A program made the position numbers and the translations under genes. Below, in pieces: positions 7,152-14,998 of a stretch of DNA of 64,000 nucleotides (position 1 is the first letter of the stretch; the number at the start of each line of letters is the position of its first letter). A model generated the notes under the pieces. The model ran no database searches and was not told the origin of the DNA. It saw nothing but the letters and a program-made list of their open reading frames with translations. This DNA comes from Thermoanaerobacteraceae bacterium (GTDB lineage Bacteria; Bacillota; JADQBR01), in contig JACDOG010000002.1 of the NCBI GenBank assembly GCA_017656305.1, positions 166,121 to 230,120 of the forward strand, given 5' to 3'.

Positions 7152-8531
7152 TTGTATGATGTGGTTGTTTTGGGCGGTGGTCCCGGCGGCTATACCGCCG
7201 CCATTCATGCTGCCCACCTGGGTGGTAAGGTAGCCATAGTGGAAAAGGATAACCTGGGCGGTACCTGCTTAAACTGGGGCTGCATCCCGACCAAAGCCCT
7301 GGTTAAATGTGCCGAGGTATGGCGGTCAGTACCGGATATGGAACGGTTTGGCGTGAAAGTGGAAAATGCCCAACTTAATTATGAACGTGTCATTAATCAC
7401 AAGGAACAGGTAGTTGCCGACCTTTTAAACGGCCTGAAACACTTGATGCGGTCCAACAAAATAGACGTTTACTATGGAAAGGGAGAAGTAAAGGATATTC
7501 ACTCGATTGTGGTGAAAAAGGAAAGCGGTGAGCAGGTCGTAAAGGGCAAAAAGATTATCATTGCCACCGGTTCTACCCCCATGAAAATTCCCATTCCCGG
7601 TGCTGAGCTGGATGGAGTGATAACCTCTAACCAGGTGTTAGAGTTGACGGAAGTGCCCGACAGCATGCTGGTGGTGGGCGGCGGTGTCGTAGGCCTGGAA
7701 ATGGCCAGTATTTTTAATACCTTCGGTAGTAAGGTCACCGTGGTGGAAATGGAAAGATACATTTTGCCGTCGGTGGACCAGGAAATATCGCGGCGCCTGA
7801 CCCCGCTGTTGAAAAAGCAGGGTATTACCATATATACCAAGGCCATGGTGGAACGTATCCGGCGGAAGGACAAGTTAATCGTCACGTTACAGGATCGGGA
7901 GGAAGAAATAGCAGTGGATCTGGTATTGCTGGCCACGGGGAGAGTGCCCAACCTGGAAGGGGTGCCCCTGGACAGCTTGGGCCTGCACCATGACGGGCGG
8001 CGCCTGGTTGTGAATGAGCGCATGGAAACCAACGTGCCCGGCATCTACGCCGTAGGTGATGTGGTGGGCGGGACCATGCTGGCGCATGTGGCGGCAGCCG
8101 AAGGGATGGTTGCTGCAGAAAACTGTATGGACCAGCCCAGAGAGTTTGATTTTCGCGCTGTTCCGGCCTGTATTTTTACTTTCCCGGAAGTGGCTACGGT
8201 TGGGATGACGGAAGAAGAGGCAAGAAAAGAATTTGGCGATATCAAAGTGAGCAAATTCTCTTTTGCGGTGAACGGTAAGGCGTTAACCTTGGGTGAAGGA
8301 CACGGCTTAATCAAAATGATTGCCCATAGCAGTACCGGGCTAATACTGGGGGTGCACATTATCGGTCCCCAGGCAACGGAGCTGATTGCAGAGGCGGCAC
8401 TGGCCATAAACGCCCGCTTAACCGCAGAAGAGGTTGCCGATACCATTCATGCGCATCCCACGCTGGCGGAGGTAATTGGTGAAGCGGCACATGGTGTGGA
8501 CGGTTATCCCATTCATGCCATCCGTTGCTGA
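7152..8531 (+). CDS. lpdA: Dihydrolipoamide dehydrogenase
   Basis: 459-residue flavoprotein disulfide reductase that reoxidises dihydrolipoamide with NAD+. FAD site VVLGGGPGGYTAA, redox pair GGTCLNWGCIPTKA, NAD site VVGGGVVGLEMAS, second FAD site GIYAVGDVVGG and the C-terminal catalytic HAHPTLAEVIGEA (His-Glu) are all present. TTG 7152 is chosen because GGAGGGG lies 7 bases before it and the FAD fold then begins directly. No 2-oxoacid dehydrogenase genes adjoin; a lone gcvH is encoded 46 kb on and could supply a lipoyl partner. Confidence 0.93.
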   Translation: MYDVVVLGGGPGGYTAAIHAAHLGGKVAIVEKDNLGGTCLNWGCIPTKALVKCAEVWRSVPDMERFGVKVENAQLNYERVINHKEQVVADLLNGLKHLMRSNKIDVYYGKGEVKDIHSIVVKKESGEQVVKGKKIIIATGSTPMKIPIPGAELDGVITSNQVLELTEVPDSMLVVGGGVVGLEMASIFNTFGSKVTVVEMERYILPSVDQEISRRLTPLLKKQGITIYTKAMVERIRRKDKLIVTLQDREEEIAVDLVLLATGRVPNLEGVPLDSLGLHHDGRRLVVNERMETNVPGIYAVGDVVGGTMLAHVAAAEGMVAAENCMDQPREFDFRAVPACIFTFPEVATVGMTEEEARKEFGDIKVSKFSFAVNGKALTLGEGHGLIKMIAHSSTGLILGVHIIGPQATELIAEAALAINARLTAEEVADTIHAHPTLAEVIGEAAHGVDGYPIHAIRC

Positions 8532-8644
8532 CGGTATGGTTAAAAATTAAACTTGTGAGCCAAAAGGTCAGCAGCAGTCCATTTCTGCAGGCAGAAAGGC
8601 AAGTGATGGAGAAGTGAGTCAAAAATTCAGGGAGGGGAAACATT

Positions 8645-9706
8645 ATGGATGTAAAAGCATATACCGCTACAGCTATTGGCAGTTTGCCTTACCAGGAACC
8701 GGAAAAGGCGCTGCAATTGATTTGGCAATATTTACCTGACATTCCCCACTGGCCGCAGCTGCCCCAGCGGGGTAACCAGGAGCATTTTGTCTACCAGTAC
8801 CTGTACCCTTTGGTAGAACTGGACATTTTAGAACAATCCTCCAACGGTAAAATGCGTCTCAACAGCGGTTCCCCAAAATGGGAGGAGCAGTTAACCTGGT
8901 TTTACTCTCGCTATTTGGAAGCCGAGGAAACTGACGACCTGCAGGTATTTGCCACACCGCGGGAGTCGGCTGCGGGGTTTTACGCCTTTTTAGAGGATAT
9001 TGACAGCAAGGGTACCCGGCAGGCAAAAATGCTAAAAGGACAGATAAGCGGCCCGCTGACAGTTTCCTTGTATCTTTTTGACCAGGACGGCAAACCGGCA
9101 TACTACCAACCGCAGATGCGTGATGTTTTGGTGAAGACCCTGACCATGCAGGCCCGCTGGCAGGCCAGGGAACTGTCCGCCAGGGGATTACCGGCAGTGA
9201 TATTTGTGGATGACCCCGGAGTTTATGCGGTGGGGTCGTCAGCCTTTGTCGCGGTCAACAGGCAGGACGTTATTGACGTATTTACGGAGATGGTCGCAGA
9301 AATTAAAAAAGATGCCCGGATGGTCGGGGTGCATTCCTGTGCAGGAGTTGACTGGTCTATTTTTACCGAAGCTGGATTTGACATTATCAGCTTTGACGCC
9401 GATCTTTATTTTGATTCTTTACTGGTTAACGCCGCCGACATCAAGAAATTTCTGGAACAAGGCGGCTACCTGGCTTGGGGCGGGATACCTACTACGGATA
9501 AAGTATTCACCACGGACAAGTACAGGCTGGCAGACCTTTGGGAAGAACAAAAGCGGAAGCTGGTGAAGCAGGGCATTTCCGAGGACTTGCTGAAGCAGGT
9601 CCTGGTTACTCCCAGTTGCGGTGCCGGTACTTTGTCTTACGAGGCGGCGGAAAGGATTTATGCTTTAAATTACGATTTATCCGGCTATTTGCAAGAGAGC
9701 AACTAG
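8645..9706 (+). CDS. Uroporphyrinogen decarboxylase/methionine synthase II-like protein
   Basis: 353-residue TIM-barrel protein of the UROD/MetE superfamily (AIGSLPYQEPEKAL at the start). Zinc-type ligands seen in MetE-like methyltransferases are suggested by VGVHSCAGVDW and TPSCGAGTLS. Family members move methyl groups between corrinoids, pterins or thiols; the substrate here is not evident. It stands alone after the lpdA gene with GGGAGGGG before ATG 8645. Confidence 0.8.
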   Translation: MDVKAYTATAIGSLPYQEPEKALQLIWQYLPDIPHWPQLPQRGNQEHFVYQYLYPLVELDILEQSSNGKMRLNSGSPKWEEQLTWFYSRYLEAEETDDLQVFATPRESAAGFYAFLEDIDSKGTRQAKMLKGQISGPLTVSLYLFDQDGKPAYYQPQMRDVLVKTLTMQARWQARELSARGLPAVIFVDDPGVYAVGSSAFVAVNRQDVIDVFTEMVAEIKKDARMVGVHSCAGVDWSIFTEAGFDIISFDADLYFDSLLVNAADIKKFLEQGGYLAWGGIPTTDKVFTTDKYRLADLWEEQKRKLVKQGISEDLLKQVLVTPSCGAGTLSYEAAERIYALNYDLSGYLQESN

Positions 9707-9786
9707 GAAGTGCCAAGTCCCTGACGGAACGAGTGCGGCTGGCCAAGCACTTCTCATTTTCGTACCAGAAGTAAGGGGGAGAGGTT

Positions 9787-10347
9787 GTGACAGAGTGGTT
9801 AATTGAGAGCGTCCGGGGCATACCGGTAACCTGGCAGGTATTTTTTTTATCCATGCTGCCCGTTACCGAACTGAGAGCTGCCGTGCCCATTGGCCTGGCC
9901 CAGGGCCTGGCGCCGCTGCCTGCTTTGCTCTTTGGAGTGCTGGGTAATTTAGTGCCGGTGGTGCTGTTGTTGACTTTGTTAGAGCCGGTGAGCCGCTGGT
10001 TAAGTCGTTTCCGGCTGTTCAAAATAGTCTTGGACAGCATTTTTCAGCGCACACGAGCAAAGAGCGATAAAGTAGAGAAATACGGTGCTGTGGGCCTGCT
10101 GCTTTTTGTCGGTATTCCCGCTCCGGGAACTGGTGTTTGGACCGGCAGTCTTCTGGCGTTTTTGCTGGGCATCCCTTTTTGGCGTGCGCTGTGGCCCATC
10201 TGCGCCGGGACGTTTTTGGCAGGCATTCTGGTGACTTTAGTTAGCCTGGGTATAATAGAACTGGTTGTCAGCGGTTTTGGTGTCTTGCTTTTGGTTTTAT
10301 TGGTAGTTTTTGTGTTCTTTATGTACTGGCTTAGGCAGGGGGCGTAG
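9787..10347 (+). CDS. Small multidrug export family membrane protein (COG2426)
   Basis: 186-residue integral membrane protein with about five helices. MLPVTELRAAVPIGLAQGL and FVGIPAPGTGVWTGSLLAFLLGI are characteristic of the PF06695-type family. The family name implies export, but transport has not been well shown. GTG start 9787 follows GGGGGAGAGG. It is followed three bases later by the PHP gene, so the two are likely co-translated. Confidence 0.85.
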   Translation: MTEWLIESVRGIPVTWQVFFLSMLPVTELRAAVPIGLAQGLAPLPALLFGVLGNLVPVVLLLTLLEPVSRWLSRFRLFKIVLDSIFQRTRAKSDKVEKYGAVGLLLFVGIPAPGTGVWTGSLLAFLLGIPFWRALWPICAGTFLAGILVTLVSLGIIELVVSGFGVLLLVLLVVFVFFMYWLRQGA

Positions 10348-10350
10348 ACT

Positions 10351-11400
10351 TTGTTGGATTACGAATATGTGGGAAACTTGCATGTTCACTCAACATATTC
10401 CGATGGTACGGGGGACATAGCTGATATTGTAAAGGCTGCCCGCAAAGCATCAGTAGATTTTATCGGCCTTAACGACCACCATACTCTGGGAGCGTTAAAA
10501 GACGGGTATGAAGGATGGCATGACGGCGTACTGTTGCTGGTGGGTATGGAAAACAATCACAATTACCATCACTACCTTTCCTACGGGGTAACTGAGGAAG
10601 TGCCGGACAATACCGAAAACCCCCAGGAGGTTATAGATCACGTCAATGGCCAGGGAGGCATCGGATTTATCGCTCACCCGTTTGAGAAAGGCAGCAGGCT
10701 GGTGTTTGGCGGACATGCCTACACCTGGAATAATTGGGCCGTAAAGGGTTTTACCGGAATTTGCGTCTGGAATTACAGTTCCCAGTGGCGGGACGGGGCC
10801 ACCAGTTTCCTAAAAGCCCTGTACCAGATATATCTCAACCCCCACTACGCCATAACGGGAGCTTGTCCCCGGGCGCTGGCCAAACTGGATGAGATTGCCC
10901 GGGAGCGCAAGGTTGTGGCCATTGGTGGTACCGATGCCCATGCGGTCAATGTCAAATATGGTCCGTTTACCGCCTGCATCTTTCCCTACGAGTTTTTGTT
11001 CCGCACGGTTAACACGCATGTTTTGCTGGCTGCACCGCTTTCAGGTGACCTGAATAGCGACAAGATAGGTATTTACGGGGCACTGCGCCACGGACATTGC
11101 TTTGTGGCTTTTGATTATTATTTTTCGGCTAACGGATTTCGCTTTTGGGCGGAAAATGGCCGTGAACTTCTGAACATGGGTGATGAGACCCGGTTTACCA
11201 CTGGGTGGCAGCTCAGGGCCAAGCTGCCCGGTGCAGGTGAAATCAGTGTAATACACAATGGGCAGCGGATTCACTCGGAAAAAACCGCAGAACTGACCTT
11301 TGCGGTAAGAGACCCCGGTGTTTATCGTCTGGAAGTGCGCCGGCGTAAGGGAGGTAAAATGATTCCCTGGATTTACAGCAATTTTATTTATTTTCGATAA
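10351..11400 (+). CDS. PHP-domain metal-dependent phosphoesterase
   Basis: 349 residues. The N-terminal PHP domain has NLHVHSTYSDGTG, GLNDHH, an internal AHPFEKG and IGGTDAHAVN, all metal-binding motifs for hydrolysing a phosphomonoester or similar. The last third (from about residue 265) looks like a beta-rich accessory domain. The substrate is unknown. TTG start 10351 with GGGGGCG upstream, immediately after the export-family gene. Confidence 0.88.
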   Translation: MLDYEYVGNLHVHSTYSDGTGDIADIVKAARKASVDFIGLNDHHTLGALKDGYEGWHDGVLLLVGMENNHNYHHYLSYGVTEEVPDNTENPQEVIDHVNGQGGIGFIAHPFEKGSRLVFGGHAYTWNNWAVKGFTGICVWNYSSQWRDGATSFLKALYQIYLNPHYAITGACPRALAKLDEIARERKVVAIGGTDAHAVNVKYGPFTACIFPYEFLFRTVNTHVLLAAPLSGDLNSDKIGIYGALRHGHCFVAFDYYFSANGFRFWAENGRELLNMGDETRFTTGWQLRAKLPGAGEISVIHNGQRIHSEKTAELTFAVRDPGVYRLEVRRRKGGKMIPWIYSNFIYFR

Positions 11401-11406
11401 AGGTCT

Positions 11407-11454
11407 CACCTCCGGCCTGTCCGCCGCATATAATACCGAAAAAGGCCGGAGGTG
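11407..11454 (+). repeat. 12-bp inverted repeat that encloses the next gene's ribosome site
   Basis: CACCTCCGGCCT (11407-11418) and AGGCCGGAGGTG (11443-11454) are perfect complements around 24 bases. The right arm contains the GGAGGTG of the following small membrane protein, so the hairpin would hide its ribosome site. No T run follows, so it is not a normal terminator. A TATAAT at 11429-11434 lies in the loop, without a good -35. Confidence 0.75.
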
Positions 11455-11455
11455 T

Positions 11456-11734
11456 ATGTTAATGTTTGGAGATAAGCCTTATTTTTTGGGAGTTTTTGTG
11501 AGCCTGCTGGTTTTTGCCGCAGCAGTTTTCCTTGGTGTGGGCGTGCAGGTAACAATGGGTAGTGTCATCCTGGGGCGGTCGGTTTTTTTAATTATTTACC
11601 TCCTGGCTGTGCCGGGACTGATTTATTTTTGGTCCGGCAAGCTGCGTCAGGATTACACGAGTAAAATTTTGGTCGGGTATCTGGGTTTGGCTGTGCCCGT
11701 TACTTTTCTGTCGCTGGTAAATCTGCTATTTTAA
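11456..11734 (+). CDS. Small membrane protein, unknown function
   Basis: 92 residues with three predicted membrane helices (about 11-30, 39-58, 70-90) and little else. No family recognised. ATG 11456 lies one base after GGAGGTG; ATG 11462 is better spaced (7 bases). The upstream 12-bp inverted repeat includes that ribosome site, suggesting translational control. Confidence 0.6.
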   Translation: MLMFGDKPYFLGVFVSLLVFAAAVFLGVGVQVTMGSVILGRSVFLIIYLLAVPGLIYFWSGKLRQDYTSKILVGYLGLAVPVTFLSLVNLLF

Positions 11735-11830
11735 GGTTTGGTTCCTAAAGGAGGAAGTAAAACTACTGCTTTGGGCATACTAACCGTAACGGTTGTTAGT
11801 GATAACTACTTAACAAAGGAGGAGTTTTGC

Positions 11831-12019
11831 ATGCTGAACAGGCGAGCGACCAGGATCAACCGCCGCCAGCCCGTTGGCAACAAGATTTCACAGGTTGCCC
11901 AAAGCAAGCGCAGGTCTATGGAAATGGCACATGCCATTACCACCAATTTAGAAAAAATAAACCGCCCGGATTTCAAATTTACCGAGGGCGGGGATGATAA
12001 GTACTTCGGCGGTATTTAA
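11831..12019 (+). CDS. Small basic protein, unknown function
   Basis: 62 residues from ATG 11831 behind AGGAGGAG. The N-terminal half is strongly basic (RRATRINRR), the middle is helical (SKRRSMEMAHAITTNLEKI) and the tail acidic, ending DDKYFGGI. No family recognised. The strong ribosome site and clean stop support it as a gene. Confidence 0.55.
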   Translation: MLNRRATRINRRQPVGNKISQVAQSKRRSMEMAHAITTNLEKINRPDFKFTEGGDDKYFGGI

Positions 12020-12024
12020 TGCAG

Positions 12025-12325
12025 CGGGCTCAGTGCCTGCTTTCAGCCTGTTGAAGAACCCCGACCGATGTTAACACGTGTCGTTATGAGAACTGTGCAA
12101 AGCAGAAACGGACTCTCGCTCGGCTTACGGCAGGTACGAGGCATATGCGACGTCCTGTCGCGGATGCCGCCTCGCGACCTCCTGTCGCTCACCTCGCCAC
12201 CAGCCTCGTGGTCGTCTTGTTCTGCTATATTGCTCGGTTAAAATCCGCCACTGTGTTAACATCGGTCTTTCTTTCATAGTCAGATAGTTTGTCAACAACC
12301 TCGAAGCAGGCTAAGTGCCTGTGTT
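12025..12325. repeat. Nested inverted-repeat element, possibly mobile
   Basis: A 300-base stretch without a convincing gene. ACCGATGTTAACAC (12064-12077) is perfectly inverted at 12253-12266. Between them two 15-mers, GCGACGTCCTGTCGC (12147-12161) and GCGACCTCCTGTCGC (12174-12188), can each form a small hairpin and are near-copies of each other. Outside, the 8-mer AGTGCCTG occurs directly repeated at 12032-12039 and 12314-12321, like a target duplication. This is more GC-rich than its flanks. Interpreted as a non-coding repeat element; no transposase is encoded. Confidence 0.55.
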
Positions 12326-12330
12326 TTTTT

Positions 12331-12540
12331 TTAATCGTAGTACTTTGATTTCCGATGTTTTTCTCTTGCCTCCGCCTTTTTTTCCACTTCCGTAAGAATT
12401 TCCGCTTCCGTCTCATCCATCACTTCAAACAGGGTGGGTTTGGGCAGGGTGGGACTTTTTGCCCAAAAATACAGCCCCCCGAAAAAGATGGCGGCCAAAA
12501 TACCCACAACCCACCAGACTACCTGCATTTCCTGGGACAT
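12331..12540 (-). CDS. Small single-helix membrane protein, unknown function
   Basis: 69 residues on the minus strand. Starts MSQEMQVVWWVVGILAAI, with one membrane helix (about 7-26), then a Pro-rich turn and a charged helical tail (ETEAEILTEVEKKAEAR). ATG 12540 is chosen because GGGGAGGG lies at a normal distance; an ATG 21 bases upstream lies inside that ribosome site. Unknown family. It diverges from mraZ. Confidence 0.6.
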   Translation of the reverse strand: MSQEMQVVWWVVGILAAIFFGGLYFWAKSPTLPKPTLFEVMDETEAEILTEVEKKAEAREKHRKSKYYD

Positions 12541-12644
12541 TGCTGCATCCCTCCCCTTCAAGCATTTCGTTTAGTGACTGCTGTTCTATTGTTAGAGTGA
12601 ACATTTCGTAGCAGAAGTATGCCCTCATAGACGCCACAAGATGT

Positions 12645-12766
12645 AAAAAAAAAAAAAACAAAAATCTCCAATTAGTTAGCAGGAATCTGGTGGTGGGGAC
12701 AGAATATAGGGTGGTAGTAGGTGGTGAAAAGTGGAGGGAATTACCCACAAAGTGGAGTGAAGTGCG
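12645..12766 (+). promoter_or_regulatory. mraZ upstream region with MraZ-type operator repeats
   Basis: AAAGTGGAGG (12728-12737), AAAGTGGAGT (12749-12758) and GAAGTGCGAT (12759-12768) sit just before and into the mraZ start, matching the AAAGTGKNNN repeats reported as MraZ sites in Gram-positive relatives. The second and third are exactly 10 bases apart and cover the ribosome site. Further GGTGG runs lie upstream (12690-12725), and a run of 14 A (12645-12658) may act as an UP element. Autoregulation by MraZ is the inference. Confidence 0.6.
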
Positions 12767-13204
12767 ATGTTCATGGGGGAATATTTACATACAATTGACA
12801 GTAAAGGCCGTCTCATTATTCCCGCCAAGTTTCGTGACGGCCTGGGCGACCACTTTGTGGTAACCAAAGGGCTGGATAACTGCCTGTTTGTCTATCCCTC
12901 TGAAGAATGGAAAGTACTGGAACAGAAATTGAAGGCACTGCCGTTTACCAATAAGGATGCCAGGGCATTTGTAAGATTTTTCTTTTCTGGGGCTACGGAA
13001 TGCGAACTGGACAAGCAGGGAAGAGTTGTGCTTCCTGCTACACTGCGCAACTACGCGAAACTGGAAAAAGAAGTGGTTGTCATAGGCGTGTCCTCCCGGG
13101 TGGAGATTTGGAGCAAGGCAATTTGGGAAGAATACTGTCAGGAAGCGGAAAACGACTATGAGGAAATTGCTGAAAAAATTGTGGATTTGAATATTGACCT
13201 GTAG
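12767..13204 (+). CDS. mraZ: Transcriptional regulator MraZ
   Basis: 145 residues with two AbrB-like swapped-hairpin repeats: [18 protein letters not shown] (first) and [16 protein letters not shown] (second). MraZ binds repeats before its own gene and tunes the dcw cluster, whose first gene it is here. ATG 12767 or ATG 12773 may start it; most homologues begin MF(M)GEY. Operator-like repeats overlap the start region. rsmH follows 30 bases on. Confidence 0.95.
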   Translation: MFMGEYLHTIDSKGRLIIPAKFRDGLGDHFVVTKGLDNCLFVYPSEEWKVLEQKLKALPFTNKDARAFVRFFFSGATECELDKQGRVVLPATLRNYAKLEKEVVVIGVSSRVEIWSKAIWEEYCQEAENDYEEIAEKIVDLNIDL

Positions 13205-13234
13205 CCTGAAATCCAGAAAAGGACGTGTCTTACC

Positions 13235-14170
13235 GTGGAATTTGTGCATAAACCCATAATGCTTGAAGAATGCATGGAGCTTTTGCAGATAAAGCCTGAT
13301 GGCACCTATGTTGACTGCACTTTGGGCGGGGGGGGTCACAGTGTTGCTATTGCTCGGCGGTTGGGCAACAAAGGCAGGCTCATTGGACTGGACCAGGACC
13401 CCCAGGCCATAGAGGCTGCGGGCAAAAGGCTGCAGCCCTACAAAGATAAGGTTACGCTTATCAGAAGTAATTTTGTCCACCTAAGTGAAGTGTTGCACAA
13501 TTTAGATATTGTCGGTGTTGACGGTGTATTGTTTGATTTGGGCATTTCCTCGCCACAAGTGGATCGGGCCGAACGCGGTTTTAGTTACCAGCAGGATGCC
13601 GAGCTGGATATGCGTATGGACCCGGAGCAAAAGGTGTCAGCTAAAGATTTGGTCAACCAACTGGATGAAAAGGAATTGGCCCGAATTATTAAAAACTATG
13701 GTGAGGAAAAATGGGCCGCCCGTATTGCGCGTTTTATAGTAGAAGCAAGGCGCCGGGAGGAAATCAGAACTACCGGCCAGCTGGTTGACATCATTAAGCA
13801 GGCAATACCCGCAGGGGCTCGGAAAGCCGGTCCCCATCCCGCCAAACGGACTTTCCAAGCCCTGCGGATTGCTGTTAATAGAGAACTGGAGGTTTTGCCT
13901 GAGGCGTTGAACCAGGCAGTAGATTTATTAAACAGCGGCGGGAGAATTGTAGTAATTTCCTTTCATTCTCTGGAAGATCGGATAGTCAAGCAGACTTTTA
14001 AAGAGAGGGCTCAGGATTGTGCCTGTCCACCGGGACTTCCGGTGTGTACATGCAATGCGCGAAAGGAACTGAACATTCTCACGAAAAAACCGCTGGAGCC
14101 CTCCAGGGAGGAAATAGACGCCAATCCTCGTGCCCGCAGCGCCAAGGTAAGGGCAGCGGAAAAGGTTTAA
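13235..14170 (+). CDS. rsmH: 16S rRNA m4C1402 N4-methyltransferase RsmH
   Basis: 311-residue S-adenosylmethionine-dependent methyltransferase (formerly MraW) acting on C1402 of 16S rRNA. Seen: [13 protein letters not shown] at the start, [11 protein letters not shown] (AdoMet loop), [22 protein letters not shown], and the C-terminal [14 protein letters not shown] with a cysteine cluster [15 protein letters not shown] start 13235. Conserved second position of the dcw cluster. Confidence 0.96.
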   Translation: MEFVHKPIMLEECMELLQIKPDGTYVDCTLGGGGHSVAIARRLGNKGRLIGLDQDPQAIEAAGKRLQPYKDKVTLIRSNFVHLSEVLHNLDIVGVDGVLFDLGISSPQVDRAERGFSYQQDAELDMRMDPEQKVSAKDLVNQLDEKELARIIKNYGEEKWAARIARFIVEARRREEIRTTGQLVDIIKQAIPAGARKAGPHPAKRTFQALRIAVNRELEVLPEALNQAVDLLNSGGRIVVISFHSLEDRIVKQTFKERAQDCACPPGLPVCTCNARKELNILTKKPLEPSREEIDANPRARSAKVRAAEKV

Positions 14171-14171
14171 T

Positions 14172-14395
14172 AATAGAATCAGAATACAGAAGACAGAAGT
14201 TAGAAGTAAGAAGTAAGACACCCTTGCCGCAATACGGCTCAAAAATGTATGAAGATTTGATGCTAAGCTAATGGTACCACTTGTCACCGGAGACTTGCGC
14301 GGAGCAACAACGAGCTCCCACTCGGTATCCGCTCGGACTTTTTAAACTTATTTTCAGCCTAGAAAATATTCATTCTGACTTCTGAATTCTACCGA
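14172..14395. repeat. MITE-like intergenic repeat between rsmH and ftsL
   Basis: Left end 14181-14200 (AGAATACAGAAGACAGAAGT) and the reverse complement of right end 14371-14390 agree at 16 of 20 positions. The left end continues as short purine-rich iterations of the AGAAGTA type to 14217. The inside encodes nothing convincing. Terminal inverted repeats about 210 bases apart without an ORF suggest a miniature mobile element; genome copy number would decide. Confidence 0.55.
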
Positions 14396-14427
14396 GATGT
14401 TCTAAACCTGAGAGAAGGTGAATACTC

Positions 14428-14946
14428 TTGATACTGGCTCCGAAACAAGTGGAATATCAACAAACAACCATACATAAACATAATGCAAGCCGTAATTTTG
14501 CCAAACAGGAAAAACCTGTGCCCAAGGTGATGCTGGTATTGATGGTCCTGGTGGCGTTTGTTCTGGGTTTGTTTATGACGGCAAAGCATGCCCAGTTATC
14601 CATGCTGGGCAATGAAGTTAACCAATTACAGAAGGAAATTCATTCTTTAAAAAGAGAAAATGAACGATTACAATTGAAAATAGCCCAGTTAAGTTCTCCG
14701 GAACGAGTTGAAATTATCGCTACTACCAAGCTGGGTATGCAAAAACCGAACCTGCAGCAATTTGAACTGGTAGCGCCGTTCCCTGAATCTATTAACGACA
14801 TTGAGGCATACGCTGTAGCTGCCAACACCGACAGGATGGAAGAGCTGGAGGGAAAAAATACCGAGGCAGGCTTTATAGAAATGATTGCACGTATGGTAGG
14901 CCGTTGGGTTGGCGGCATGCGCCAGGTAGAGGCGTCTCAATTTTAA
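14428..14946 (+). CDS. ftsL: Cell division protein FtsL
   Basis: 172-residue bitopic protein: cytoplasmic tail, one membrane helix (about 33-53) and an extracytoplasmic coiled coil (LGNEVNQLQKEIHSLKREN). Its position between rsmH and the class B PBP identifies it as FtsL, which joins FtsB and FtsQ/DivIB in activating septal synthesis. The C-terminal extension after residue 110 is longer than in the B. subtilis protein. TTG start 14428 behind GAGAAGGTG. Confidence 0.85.
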   Translation: MILAPKQVEYQQTTIHKHNASRNFAKQEKPVPKVMLVLMVLVAFVLGLFMTAKHAQLSMLGNEVNQLQKEIHSLKRENERLQLKIAQLSSPERVEIIATTKLGMQKPNLQQFELVAPFPESINDIEAYAVAANTDRMEELEGKNTEAGFIEMIARMVGRWVGGMRQVEASQF

Positions 14947-14998
14947 TGGAGTACTCGCCTCTGGTTTAAAACATAAAGTCCCTGGGGTGAGATGTGTC

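Noticed and set aside
12785-13480. Minus-strand frame of 231 codons over mraZ and rsmH
   Set aside because: It lies opposite two certain genes, has no ribosome site and no recognisable protein.
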